The notes: generated by a model not told the origin, from the sequence alone. Positions 8,040-17,643 are shown, numbered from the stretch's first letter. The stretch is 48,515 nt of DNA from Haloarchaeobius sp. FL176 (GCF_024609245.1 NZ_JANJYH010000018.1:1-48515), one strand, 5' to 3'. Numbers and translations are program-made.

Positions 8040-10703
8040 ATGACCGATAGCTCTGGAGGGAAGCAGATCACAGAGCGTCAAACCCTCCCAATCGAGAAGG
8101 GATTTCCTATTGAGCGAATAAACGAGATTGCAGAGAAGGAAGGCCGGGCAAAGATGTACTACCGCCCGATCTACACGATGCACAAGTGGTGGGCTCGCCG
8201 CCTGGGCTGCGTCTTCCGTGCCATCTCTCTTTACACACTGCTTGACGACCCAGAGAAAGTCTCGGTGTTCGAACCCGGTCACGAGGGGGGCACACTCGCT
8301 GGTTGGGGAGAGGACGCTGATGCAGAGTCAGACCTTGACGTTGCCTCGTTACTCGAACGTGTAGACATAACCGACCCGGAGAGCCTCTGGGAGCTCTACT
8401 CGAAGGACGTCCGCGTCGAGGACAAGAAGATCCTCGACCCGTTCATGGGTGGTGGCACGTCGCTCGTCGAGGCGTCGCGTTTCGGCGCTGAGGTCGTCGG
8501 TAATGACCTGAACCCTGTCGCGTGGTTCGTCACGAAGAAGGAACTCGAAGCTGGGCAGACTGATGTCGAAGAACTCGAAGAGGCTTTCGAACAGGTGAAG
8601 GAGGATGTCGCCAACGAGATCACGCAGTACTACAAGACACCCTGTCCGAATGGCGACCACCACGCTGACGTGATGTACAACTTCTGGGTTAAGGAGTTAG
8701 ACTGCGTCTCCTGCGGGCATACGGTTCCGTTGTTCAAAGACTACCGGGTCGCCAAGGGTCGCTATGAGAACGACGATAAGTACAACGTCCTCTGTCCGGA
8801 CTGTGGAGCGGTGACGCTGGTGGACGACTGGCAGTCGGAGAGTGTCTGTAACGACTGTGGACACGGGTTCGTTCCAAAGGAAGGGAATGTCTCGCGTGGC
8901 GGCAAATACAACTGTCCCGACTGTGGTCAAAAGTACGCAATTACAGACGCGATTCAGGAGCAAGGAGGATACGATCTGCGGCTTTACGCGTTGGAATACT
9001 ACTGTGAAGAGTGCGACGATGCTGGCAAATCGAAATCTGCGCACAAGGGGTACAAGCGCGCAGAAGACTTTGACCAGGACTTATACCGGGAGGCCGGGCG
9101 GGAGTGGGAAGAGAGCGAAGACCTCCATGAGTACGTCCCGAATGAGGAAATCCCACCGGGGCATATGACCTCCGAGAGGAACCCAGTTTTCGATCACGGA
9201 TATTCTCATTGGTCAGACATGTATAACGAGCGTCAGCTACTTTGTCTGTCGAAATTAATGAAGGCGGTCGATGACGTGGAAGGTGAGAATAGCCAGGATT
9301 TCCTCCTGATGGCTGTTAGCGGGATACTGAGAACCAACAACATGATGGTTGGATATGACTACTCTTATAATAAAATTGTGAATATATTCAAGTCAAATTC
9401 GTTTGATCCCCCTCAATCGCCTTGTGAGGGCAATGTTTGGGGAGCGAAATTTGGCAGAGGGACTTTTGAGTCTATTTGGGACCTTGTCATTTCCGGCGTT
9501 GAGTATGCTTCAGCACCCACAGAGCGATATGTTGAGAATGGCGAAACGGTAGAAACAGAACCGTTTTCGCAGCCAGTTGGGGAAACCTTCGAAATACACC
9601 AAGGTGACGCTAGGTCCATTTCGGCAGAAGATGAGTATGATGCAGTCATTACGGACCCCCCATATTACGATAATATTATGTACTCTGAGGTTGCAGATTA
9701 CTTCTATGTCTGGCAAAAAATTCTTCTCGAAGATCGATGCCCCGGGTTTGATAAAGATAAAACACCGCGCGCGGAGTCCATCGTCACGAATCCGTACTTA
9801 GGAAAGACAGCAGAAGATTTTGAATCCGAACTTGGAGAATCATTCGCCGTCATCAAGCGCGCACTCAAAGATGACGGATCTCTCACATTCACATACCATC
9901 ACAGTGATTCTGAATCCTGGGGTGAACTTCTCGAATCCCTTTGCAACGTCGGGTTCGAGGTGACAGCGACCTATCCGATTACTGCGGACATTAACAAATT
10001 CATCGGCGGGGAGGCCGTCTCGTTCGACATCGTCGTCGTCGCCCGCCCCATCGACGACACCGAAGCTGCCTCGTGGAACTCCCTCCGCCGGGACATCTAC
10101 CGCACGGCCCGACGGACCCGCCAGCAACTTGAAGAGAACCGCGACCTCTCCCGTGGTGACATCGGCGTGATGGAGATGGGTGCGTGTTTCCGCGAGTACT
10201 CCAAGCACCACGGAAAGGTACAGCGGGACGGCGAGATCATGTCCGCTAAGGAGGTCGTCCAGGAGATCTACGGCATCATCCAGGAAGCCAGCGACATCGG
10301 TGTCGAAGACGTGTTCATCGATCTGCTCGATACGTCGAACCCATCGTTCGACGACGTTAACAAGCTTTGCCGTGGGACGAATGCCACGCCGGAGGACCTG
10401 AAAGAGACGCACCTATACAACCAGGACGACGGCTTCGAGCTCGGCACGTGGGACAACGAGAAGCGCCAGGCGTACATCCAGGAGCGCGTCAACGGCGACG
10501 GCGGCGAGCACCTCTCGAACCTCGACAAGCTCCAATTCCTGCGGTATCGCTATGAGAAGGGTCAGGCGGTCCAGAACTATGTCGAAAAGTGGGACGTCGA
10601 TGACGACCTGCGCGAACTCGCCGGGCGGCTCGCCGACGTGACCGGCGACGACACCTACACGCGCGTCCTCGGGGATCGAGACATCACGAGTTACAGCGAA
10701 TAG
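8040..10703 (+). CDS. DUF1156-family DNA methyltransferase with zinc-ribbon insert
   Basis: An 887-residue predicted N6-adenine or N4-cytosine DNA methyltransferase. ATG 8040 (MTDSSGGK) is preferred over the in-frame GTG at 8025. The N-terminal DUF1156 module includes IEKGFPIERINEIAEKEGRA and YTMHKWWARR. SAM-binding motif I is DPFMGGGTSLVEA from residue 133, followed by FGAEVVGNDLNP. Several CxxC pairs follow (CVSCGH, CPDCGA, CNDCGH, CPDCGQ, CEECDD; residues about 220-330), then catalytic motif IV DPPYYDN at residues 539-545. DUF1156 methylases pair with DUF499 ATPases and helicases; here it would mark host DNA. The central part, about 9.24-9.98 kb and including DPPY, is much more AT-rich than both ends, so the gene looks mosaic. 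All motifs appear intact. Confidence 0.88.
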   Translation: MTDSSGGKQITERQTLPIEKGFPIERINEIAEKEGRAKMYYRPIYTMHKWWARRLGCVFRAISLYTLLDDPEKVSVFEPGHEGGTLAGWGEDADAESDLDVASLLERVDITDPESLWELYSKDVRVEDKKILDPFMGGGTSLVEASRFGAEVVGNDLNPVAWFVTKKELEAGQTDVEELEEAFEQVKEDVANEITQYYKTPCPNGDHHADVMYNFWVKELDCVSCGHTVPLFKDYRVAKGRYENDDKYNVLCPDCGAVTLVDDWQSESVCNDCGHGFVPKEGNVSRGGKYNCPDCGQKYAITDAIQEQGGYDLRLYALEYYCEECDDAGKSKSAHKGYKRAEDFDQDLYREAGREWEESEDLHEYVPNEEIPPGHMTSERNPVFDHGYSHWSDMYNERQLLCLSKLMKAVDDVEGENSQDFLLMAVSGILRTNNMMVGYDYSYNKIVNIFKSNSFDPPQSPCEGNVWGAKFGRGTFESIWDLVISGVEYASAPTERYVENGETVETEPFSQPVGETFEIHQGDARSISAEDEYDAVITDPPYYDNIMYSEVADYFYVWQKILLEDRCPGFDKDKTPRAESIVTNPYLGKTAEDFESELGESFAVIKRALKDDGSLTFTYHHSDSESWGELLESLCNVGFEVTATYPITADINKFIGGEAVSFDIVVVARPIDDTEAASWNSLRRDIYRTARRTRQQLEENRDLSRGDIGVMEMGACFREYSKHHGKVQRDGEIMSAKEVVQEIYGIIQEASDIGVEDVFIDLLDTSNPSFDDVNKLCRGTNATPEDLKETHLYNQDDGFELGTWDNEKRQAYIQERVNGDGGEHLSNLDKLQFLRYRYEKGQAVQNYVEKWDVDDDLRELAGRLADVTGDDTYTRVLGDRDITSYSE

Positions 10704-11094
10704 GAACCCGACGCAGAACGCGAAGACAACGCTCGGTGGGGATTTTCGACAATCCATTTCGAGACTCTCGCTGAGAGTGCTTCTGTTGCTTGCCGCACCC
10801 TTCTTCCTACAACCTGTCTAAGGCGAGTCGGCGATATGGTCGTGCCGTGAGTCTGCGTCCCGGGCCCTCAATATGGATATTGACCGTATAGGCTCTGTTG
10901 GGGCGATATCACGGTGTTCCCAGGGCAGAGGTTTTTACGCACCTGGTTATTTCACCTATTCCGAACGATGAGGGCAAAACAACAGCTCGAAACGGCGGGT
11001 CGTCGGCGAAGGTGGTCAAGAATTGACTCTGTCCCCCTTCTGACTCGAATCGCTCGATCAGCCGTTTTCTCGCGCGTAAAGAGTGGTAGTTGCG
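10704..11094. other. Gene-free stretch downstream of the DUF1156 methylase
   Basis: I see no convincing gene in this 391-bp stretch. An arginine-rich open frame reaches 11102 and overlaps the next gene by eight bases, but its composition is basic and unlike haloarchaeal proteins. A short TTTTTAC element at about 10932-10938 could belong to a promoter. The region marks the boundary between the methylase-linked locus and the following genes. Confidence 0.5.
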
Positions 11095-11631
11095 ATGAGT
11101 GACACTGATCATCGGGTTCTGCTCGTGGGATCGATCCAACCATACTGCACGTTCTCGATCTCGCGGGACGAACGGGATACCCTTCTCCGGCAGGTGACCA
11201 GAGAGATGGACAAGCAACGTTCAGATCCGACTAGGGACAGTATAGCACCGTGGTTGGAAAATCTGCGGCCCGTGATTGAGGAGTCCGTTTCGACACTCCG
11301 ACTTGATATGTCGGACCACGCTAATCTGTCCACCCTCCTTACCCAGGTAATGGACTCGGAAGGCCTCCTGGAGCGGTTCCGGGAGGCAACTCCACAGTGT
11401 TACTGGTGTGGCGATTCTGCCGACCGGCAGATAGACTTCCATGACTACTATCTCGTATTGGTCTGTAGCGAGTGCCTCGAAACGATCGATTCGTCGGAGG
11501 GCCACCATCTTCTACAGGATCTCGATCCCAAGATCACTCCTTCGACGACAATTGACTGTCTGGACGCCTCCACCCACCAAGGAACGAACGAACCGCAGTC
11601 CACCTTGTTACAGTTCACTACCTCGGACTAA
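11095..11631 (+). CDS. Hypothetical protein with a four-cysteine zinc-binding pattern
   Basis: A 178-residue protein starting at ATG 11095 (MSDTDHRVLL). Two CxxC pairs, CYWCGD and VCSECLETID, lie about 25-30 residues apart in the second half and would form one zinc-binding knuckle. The N-terminal half is predicted helical (LLRQVTREMDKQ, LRPVIEESVSTLR). I recognise no family. The next gene follows with a short gap on the same strand, so the two may be cotranscribed. The CYWCG...CSEC arrangement recalls HNH-associated zinc knuckles, but I see no clear HNH histidine or asparagine, so no nuclease function is claimed. Confidence 0.55.
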   Translation: MSDTDHRVLLVGSIQPYCTFSISRDERDTLLRQVTREMDKQRSDPTRDSIAPWLENLRPVIEESVSTLRLDMSDHANLSTLLTQVMDSEGLLERFREATPQCYWCGDSADRQIDFHDYYLVLVCSECLETIDSSEGHHLLQDLDPKITPSTTIDCLDASTHQGTNEPQSTLLQFTTSD

Positions 11632-11698
11632 TCGCTGACCACGAGTGAGTTCACGCTACCGTATCCATTTTTGTCCCTTCGGAGACGTTGTAAGCGTA

Positions 11699-12082
11699 AT
11701 GGCAGGACCCGGACAAATACCCGGACGCTACAATCTCGTTATCGAAGGTGCGTATGAGACCTTCGAGCATCAGATTCCTGTAGAGGAGTTTGTACAGCGA
11801 CTCAAAGAAGACGACGTTCCGGATAGTGTGAGTGTTGTTGGTCTCTCAGAAGCCTTGTCGGAGGAGGACCTGGCTAATGAGTTGGCTCATGAGATGGACC
11901 GACGCGCAAACGATTTAGAGTACCAAAGTCCGACGGTACAGTTCGTCCTTGAAGGGTCGTTCCACCGAAGTGGCAAAACGTACGATCTCCGGTACGAGGA
12001 TGAACTTCACTCTCTCCAGCAGGTTTTCGGCCCGCAGCTTGAACGAAAGGAAGACGGTGAGTGGCTCGTCGCACCGTTTTAA
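11699..12082 (+). CDS. Hypothetical acidic protein (127 aa)
   Basis: I choose ATG 11699 (MAGPGQIPGR). A GTG at 11645 in the same frame would add 18 residues and lies 13 bp after the preceding stop, so it is a real alternative. The product looks alpha/beta: YNLVIEGAYETFEH, VPVEEFVQRL-like and VQFVLEGSFHRSGKTYDLRYEDEL suggest a small ligand-binding or protein-interaction fold. No family recognised. It is co-oriented with the zinc-knuckle gene upstream and convergent to the large FokI-like gene, ending 72 bp from that gene's stop. Confidence 0.5.
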   Translation: MAGPGQIPGRYNLVIEGAYETFEHQIPVEEFVQRLKEDDVPDSVSVVGLSEALSEEDLANELAHEMDRRANDLEYQSPTVQFVLEGSFHRSGKTYDLRYEDELHSLQQVFGPQLERKEDGEWLVAPF

Positions 12083-12154
12083 TCTTCACCAGCGAAGATC
12101 ACCAACATGCAGTCTGATTGGTTTGTTTCGAACAGTATGTGGGACTAACAAGCT

Positions 12155-14515
12155 CTATTCAGTGTGGTCTTTGAGCGTTCTACTCCGGGTAGTCCCCCTC
12201 AATGCCTGTAGTACTTGCTCTTCGACGGTGTCGCAAGCGTCTGTATCAACAACAGAGTATCCATCCTCTCCATTTTTGACCTTCTCTGTGAACGCTCTTC
12301 TGAATGCAGCTTTCACTGAGGGGTATTCGATGATGGGATCGTAATGCCGATCGAAGATTTCGTAAAGTGACAACAAGGATTCGAGTGGGAGGAATGCAAC
12401 CGGGATTCCCCCTTTTTCAACGTCTTCACTCTGTTCGAACCACTCCTGAACACGAGAGGCGACATGGGGGAATTGACCTTCCCGGAAGTTATTCGAGACG
12501 AAGAGGTGGGCATCCAGATTTTCGTCGTCTGAAAGCGAAACTGAGAGAGCGCCGCCGAGGTTTTCCGTAACCATGTACCATGCCGCTTTGTTCTTCTCTC
12601 CGGCATCTAGGTCGTATCCCTTCTTAGTGTAGGTGAGCTTTGGATCGTAACTTGCGATGAAGTATCCATCCTCCTCCGGAATTACGAGGCAGCCGTCTGT
12701 TTCTGTTTCTCCTTCTCGGCCCCACCGCTCAGTGAAGAGGAACATAAACTTCAGGAGATAGAATACGTCCCGTTCAAACCCGTTGTAATCGTAGTCATCT
12801 TTCAGTTCCTTCCGTTCCTCCTGTGATAGGTCGTCAAATTCGCCTGCTGTACCGCGCTGATGAAGGTCTTGGAGACGCTCAAACGCATCATCAGCCCGCC
12901 CGATAATCCGATTCCTGAACTGAGACTTGCTGTTACGAATCGCTGAGACAAGAAGGTCTTCTGGGGAATCGGTCATCAACAGGTCATGTAGGTTGATAGT
13001 TCCAAAGTGCTCTCGTCCGTTGAGATATGCTTTCCCGTAAACAATGAGAACTGAGTTTAGCAGGTATTGATTGATGCGTCGAGGAAGACGACCATTTCCG
13101 AGACAGTAGTTGATATACTCGTATCGGTGGGTGTTGGCTTCTTTTCCTGCACTCGCCACTTCTTGGAATGTGGTTCTGATGTAGTCGTTGTTTTTTGTCT
13201 CATACGCATCGATTGTGACGTCTAAGAAATTAATTCCATTATCAGATAGCGTGTCACCGGTCTCTTTCAGTGCCTCAAGTGCTGCTTCATGGATTGCCTC
13301 ATCGTCAACGCTAACCTCTCGTCGAATTTCATCTCTGAAGCTGTCCCCTTCACATTCCTCGCATTCATCCGGTTCCTCTCCTTCATATACTTCGTGACAC
13401 CGGTAGCACTCAAACGTATTAATTTCAGACACTTCGATAAATTTGTTTAGGAGCGACCGTTCTTCCTCTGGCAGGTCATCGAAATATCGATTATAAGTGT
13501 CAACTGCGCCAGTGAGAATCTGGTGGAAAATGTATGAATCACGTAACTGGACGTCATAAGGATAGATGCTGTCGAACGAGATTCCCAGTTTGTCCTCGAT
13601 CAGTAATTGGATTGCCTCTTTTTCTGACTCAGGAAGATACCGGTCTTGGATTTCGAAGTAGAATCCAGTCTCTTCACGCTCTACTTTCAACTCAACCTTC
13701 TTCCCAGTCTTATTGTGGTTAAATTCGAGATGGGAGAGTTCGGAGAGGCTTTGTAGATCGACCAGTTCCTGAAAGACAGCTTCCGAGTTGAGGTCGTTAC
13801 GAACTCCTGCAGGGTTGCTGAGGGAAAGTGAGGATCCATCAGGGAGATACGTTCGTTGGAACTCCACCTCTGTGAGTGTGAGCGCTTCAATCTCGTCATT
13901 GAAGATGGACGCAAGGCCATCAATAACGGGTTGAGTCGTTTGTGATCTCTCTATTCTATCAACCCCATCACTGTCTGTGAAGGTCTTTGAGAACTTCTTG
14001 ATTCGATTTTTTGCACCCCGTACCTCTACTTCACTACCATCCTCTTTCCGTACGAACAGTGGGTGGGCTTGCTCAAACAGTCGGCTCCTGACACGATCAT
14101 CTTCCCGAGTGGTTACGCGGACCTCCTTACTCGGCCATACCAATGTGAAATTGTTAGCCAACTGCTCCACGAAGAGCCCCTCCTCTTTGAGTCGTTGAAG
14201 CTCATCTTCGAAATTAGATTCCACCTGAAAGCCGTTGCTGCCGCTGCTCTTTTGAGCCCATTTTTCCTCTGCCCAGATTGTGAGGAGAGTTTGTTGAGCC
14301 TGATCTGCCGATTGGTCTTCTAATCCTGCGATTAGGTCGTCGATCGACTCAAACCGGGTGTCGATACGTTTCGTACGCCCAACGTAGAATTCCGAGACGA
14401 GATTTTCAAGCGTCCGTTCTGACTCCGGGACTTTGTCATATTTCTTCCCAAGCAGTAGACCCCAGAACCCATCATCGTTCGAGAGAGGGTCATGTGATGT
14501 CATCTCGCTACTCAT
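12155..14515 (-). CDS. Large protein with C-terminal FokI-type PD-(D/E)XK nuclease signature
   Basis: A 786-residue protein. ATG 14515 (MSSEMTSHD) is chosen because a TTTATAC box lies about 27-30 bp upstream; a TTG at 14542 is the alternative. I do not recognise the N-terminal 570 residues. They include a zinc knuckle, CYRCHEVY followed by CEECEG, at about residues 365-390. The C-terminus matches FokI: TDGCLVI supplies D607, YDPKLTY supplies D624 and K626, and GYDL followed by a helix comes next. Then FVSNNFREGQF parallels FokI LFVSGHFKGNY, with a closing PLESLLSLYEIF resembling VEELLIGG. The D607-D624 spacing of 17 residues equals FokI D450-D467. I infer a DNA-cutting effector whose N-terminus recognises target. 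It sits downstream of mcrC on the same strand, separated by 58 bp with its own promoter-like box. Confidence 0.65.
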   Translation of the reverse strand: MSSEMTSHDPLSNDDGFWGLLLGKKYDKVPESERTLENLVSEFYVGRTKRIDTRFESIDDLIAGLEDQSADQAQQTLLTIWAEEKWAQKSSGSNGFQVESNFEDELQRLKEEGLFVEQLANNFTLVWPSKEVRVTTREDDRVRSRLFEQAHPLFVRKEDGSEVEVRGAKNRIKKFSKTFTDSDGVDRIERSQTTQPVIDGLASIFNDEIEALTLTEVEFQRTYLPDGSSLSLSNPAGVRNDLNSEAVFQELVDLQSLSELSHLEFNHNKTGKKVELKVEREETGFYFEIQDRYLPESEKEAIQLLIEDKLGISFDSIYPYDVQLRDSYIFHQILTGAVDTYNRYFDDLPEEERSLLNKFIEVSEINTFECYRCHEVYEGEEPDECEECEGDSFRDEIRREVSVDDEAIHEAALEALKETGDTLSDNGINFLDVTIDAYETKNNDYIRTTFQEVASAGKEANTHRYEYINYCLGNGRLPRRINQYLLNSVLIVYGKAYLNGREHFGTINLHDLLMTDSPEDLLVSAIRNSKSQFRNRIIGRADDAFERLQDLHQRGTAGEFDDLSQEERKELKDDYDYNGFERDVFYLLKFMFLFTERWGREGETETDGCLVIPEEDGYFIASYDPKLTYTKKGYDLDAGEKNKAAWYMVTENLGGALSVSLSDDENLDAHLFVSNNFREGQFPHVASRVQEWFEQSEDVEKGGIPVAFLPLESLLSLYEIFDRHYDPIIEYPSVKAAFRRAFTEKVKNGEDGYSVVDTDACDTVEEQVLQALRGTTRSRTLKDHTE

Positions 14516-14573
14516 TCGGTTATCTGAGTAATGTGAAACCAAGTATAAAGAGACTGTCGGACAGGACTACTAA

Positions 14574-16331
14574 TTAGAGGAGTTTCAAAGGACCCTCTTT
14601 CTCGACTCCACCACTGCCGTCCAGGAAGTACAGGTCGATCCACTCTTGCCCCTGGTCACGACAGAACACCGGTACGCACGTCGTCGTATGCTCGTAACGC
14701 TGTTCACACCGCGTTTCAATCTGTTCCCGCGTCCAGTCACCGTCCTGCTCCAGATCGTACCGGTTTCGGACCTCCCAAGAGTGTTCGTCGGCGGCAGCCT
14801 TGAGAACACGCAAGGAGAAATCCCGAGAATCCTTGAACGTGAACGGACCGCTCATCGACTTCGAGTCGGTCAGATCCGTCTCTTCGACACCGTCAAGGCA
14901 CAGTCGGTTTTCCGCGACAGCCCGGAAGGCTTCGAGTTCAGCAGACTTGCGGACAAGTACGTCGTGCAGATAGTCGTGGACGGCGTCGCCATACCCACCC
15001 AACGTAAACTCCTGCTCGGGCGAAACGATCTGCAGTTCGGCATCTGTCTGGGTAACTCGCCGTCGCTTCGGTTCGAGAAGCGGACACAGGAATGCGAGCC
15101 GATCTGAGTGGAGGAGATACGCGTAACTGAAGAGCCGTGATCTGGACGGCGATTCTTTCACGGGATCGTGACCTTCTGCGTAGTATTTCGAGTCCAGTAC
15201 AGCCAGTGTCTCATCACCTTCCTGCAGCGCGTGGTCTGGTTCGTGGTATATTTGCCCTTCACCCTCGAACGGGTTAACCGATGGTGACCGAACGGGTGTC
15301 ACGTCGTCGAGGTCGCCGAGATGGTCGTAGGACTTGATGTACGAGAGTTCGCGCTCGATGACGACCTGGGAGTACTGCTCGAACAGCGACTCCATGTTCA
15401 GGACGTAGTCCACGACCAGCTCTCGTGGGCCATCACGGAGTTGTTGGCCGAGCGACGACGACATTACCGCCTTGGCGACGTCGAACGCCTTCTGGTAGTA
15501 CCGTCGCTGTTTCGGAAGGTCGCTCAGTGAGAGCCGTCGATACTCGTCCATCCGGTCCAACCCGCTGCTGACACCCATACTCTCCAGGCGCTCCACCTCG
15601 CGGTGTACTTCCGAGAAGATTCGATCGTATGCAGGGTGGTCGTTCTCGTGAGAATTCTGTCGGAAGAGTCGAAGGAGCGTCTTTCCAGCGAAGTGGAGAA
15701 GCGAGTTCGCGGCGTTGTCGTACTCGATCTCGTTGCGGATCCAGTGTGGCTCCAACGTTCCGCGCCCGTGGTTCAACAGCGTTTGTTCGACGTCGATTTC
15801 CCCCCGCCCATCGAGACTGTCGAGTCGTCGGATGACCAGATCCCGGATGTAACCCTGCCGGTGGATCGTCTCCAAGCCATCCAGGTAGTTGATCGCCAGC
15901 ACCACGAACACGTCGTCAAGGTGGATGTCGTCGGAGAGGAAGTCCTGCAGCGGAATCCCGTGATATTCGATGGACCGATTCTGATCGTAGACGGCCAGCA
16001 GCATGTCGAAAATGTGTTCCCAGTCGATTTTCGGATCGACCTGAACCTTCGATGACGGTGTGAGGCTCACGACACCGATGATGTCCGTCGCCTCAACGTG
16101 GAGTACCTCGTTCTCGTCGCCGTCTACTGTGACCGTCACAACCTCGTATTCCTGCTCACCATCGAGTGCTGCCTGGCTCTTCGTGAAGACACCGGGACTC
16201 TCCTGTGTAAATGACGCGCGACGAAGCTGGTCCCCGATGGACGACGGACAGCCTTCTATCCGTATCTCCCCGCGTTCGGGGACGTTGAAGGTGTCCTGCC
16301 CGTATTCGTAGACTTCGTCAACGGTGCTCAT
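14574..16331 (-). CDS. mcrC: McrC-type subunit of a McrBC modification-dependent restriction system
   Basis: A 585-residue McrC-family protein. Its start ATG (16331-16329) overlaps the mcrB stop as TAATG, showing translational coupling. The N-terminal part includes DIIGVVSLTPSSKVQVDPKIDW, typical of the McrC domain that binds McrB. The C-terminal part has the PD-(D/E)XK nuclease motif: YHEPDHALQ followed by LAVLDSKYYAEG at about residues 372-383, with catalytic D and K visible. McrC couples to the McrB AAA+ ring and cuts DNA carrying modified cytosine. It is longer than the roughly 350-residue E. coli McrC, as is common for archaeal and long-form members. The C-terminal 130 residues (from about LEAFRAVAEN) are of unknown role. 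The gene itself is intact, but its partner mcrB is frameshifted. Confidence 0.85.
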   Translation of the reverse strand: MSTVDEVYEYGQDTFNVPERGEIRIEGCPSSIGDQLRRASFTQESPGVFTKSQAALDGEQEYEVVTVTVDGDENEVLHVEATDIIGVVSLTPSSKVQVDPKIDWEHIFDMLLAVYDQNRSIEYHGIPLQDFLSDDIHLDDVFVVLAINYLDGLETIHRQGYIRDLVIRRLDSLDGRGEIDVEQTLLNHGRGTLEPHWIRNEIEYDNAANSLLHFAGKTLLRLFRQNSHENDHPAYDRIFSEVHREVERLESMGVSSGLDRMDEYRRLSLSDLPKQRRYYQKAFDVAKAVMSSSLGQQLRDGPRELVVDYVLNMESLFEQYSQVVIERELSYIKSYDHLGDLDDVTPVRSPSVNPFEGEGQIYHEPDHALQEGDETLAVLDSKYYAEGHDPVKESPSRSRLFSYAYLLHSDRLAFLCPLLEPKRRRVTQTDAELQIVSPEQEFTLGGYGDAVHDYLHDVLVRKSAELEAFRAVAENRLCLDGVEETDLTDSKSMSGPFTFKDSRDFSLRVLKAAADEHSWEVRNRYDLEQDGDWTREQIETRCEQRYEHTTTCVPVFCRDQGQEWIDLYFLDGSGGVEKEGPLKLL

Positions 16332-17559
16332 TACTCGTAGGAGCCCATCTGGCGTCGTTCCTGTTCGAGTTCTCGTTCGGCGAGTTCAGCCGCCGGCGCG
16401 AGATCGAACTCCTCAAACTCGCCGTTCATCGCGCGGTAATGCTCAGCGATTCGCTCAATCTGCGGGAATGCGGCGGCGTTCAGGAGCCGCGGGACGATGT
16501 AGGTCCGGAACGCCTGTCCGACCGCATCGGTCTGGTCGTACTCGTACTCTCCCCCTTCCCGGCAGCCGACGCCGAGGAAGATGGCGACGTCGCGGTAGTG
16601 CATCGGACCGAACCGCATGATCGACCCTTGCGACGTCGATTCGTGGCCGTGATTGATACCCTGGTAGTCACGCTCGAATAGCCGGAGAATCTTGCTTTCT
16701 CCGAGGTCGGTGTGGTCGGAACGTGCGTGGTGATCCAGTCTTTGAACAGCTGTCGGCGCTTGTCTTCTTCGTACTCGTCCAACTCGATCATGGCGAACCG
16801 GCGGGTGATGGCGTTATCGAGTTCGTTCACCGTCCGGTCAGACATGTTCATCGTACAGATGATATTCACCCGTTCGTCCAGCTCGATGGTCTCACCTTCG
16901 TCGGTCTCGAAGATGGTCTGGTGGGGGTTCTCGATGGCGGTGTACAGCGGGCCGAAGATTTTCGAGATGTCTGCTCGCGTGATTTCATCGAGGATGACGC
17001 CGTATTCGACGTCGAACCGGCGGGCACGCTGCACGGCTTCGGACACGCACCCGAGTTTTGTCCGGTAGCTTAGCGAGTCACCGGTGTAGTCCGGACTGAT
17101 GCCGCCGATGATGTCCGACGGCGTCCATGAGGGAGTGGCAGTGTTGAGGGTGTATCCGATTCCAGTCTCACGAGCGAGCTGCTTGGCAAACGTTGTCTTC
17201 CCTGTCCCGGTCGGGCCATACAGGACGACTGGTTTGCCCGTTTCGAGTGCGACTTTGGCGTTGCGCTCCACGTCATTCGGGACGAGGATCTCTTCGGGCG
17301 TTTCGTCGCCGCGGAGGCTCACAATACGTTTGAGCCGATCTGACGCCAATGGAGACACAAGTACGGCCCGTCGAACCTGTCCCAGTCCCCGTTCTCCATC
17401 GTGGATTACGTCGAGTTTTTCCTCTTCAATCAGGAACTCTAGTACCTTCTCGTTCTCCGCGCTCTGGATTGCTTCGACGACGTCGTCGGTAACACGGCGG
17501 AGAATTCCGACCTCGTCTTTCGCATCCTCAAGTGTGTAGTCGTCCGACGAGTCACTCAT
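16331..17559 (-). pseudogene. mcrB: McrB-type AAA+ motor, frameshifted near the C-terminus
   Basis: The first frame starts at ATG 17559 (MSDSSDDYT). It shows Walker A YGPTGTGKTTFAKQLA (about residues 112-127), Walker B YGVILDEITRAD (about 190-201) and the McrB signature TMNMSDRTVNELD, followed by an arginine-finger-like ITRRFAMIEL. Family-like sequence leaves this frame after KDWITTHVPTTP (about 16695-16715) and continues in the next frame as GESKILRLFERDYQG and MHYRDVAIFLGVGC, ending at the stop 16333-16331 that overlaps mcrC. An apparent one-base deletion (or two-base insertion) separates the frames. Unless this is a sequencing error, the protein loses about 120 C-terminal residues. McrB normally forms the ring that recognises modified DNA and drives McrC. 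Confidence 0.8.
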
Positions 17560-17643
17560 TATCGGATACAGGTAGTCCGGAGTATATAAAATCCCATTCA
17601 AGAGCCAAGCTGAGTTCTATTGGCTCACAGGTTCGATATCCAG

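Noticed and set aside
10914-11102. Arginine-rich frame overlapping the zinc-knuckle gene by eight bases
   Set aside because: The overlap looks like a coupled junction, but the product is strongly basic, unlike haloarchaeal proteins, and no start signal or family is visible.
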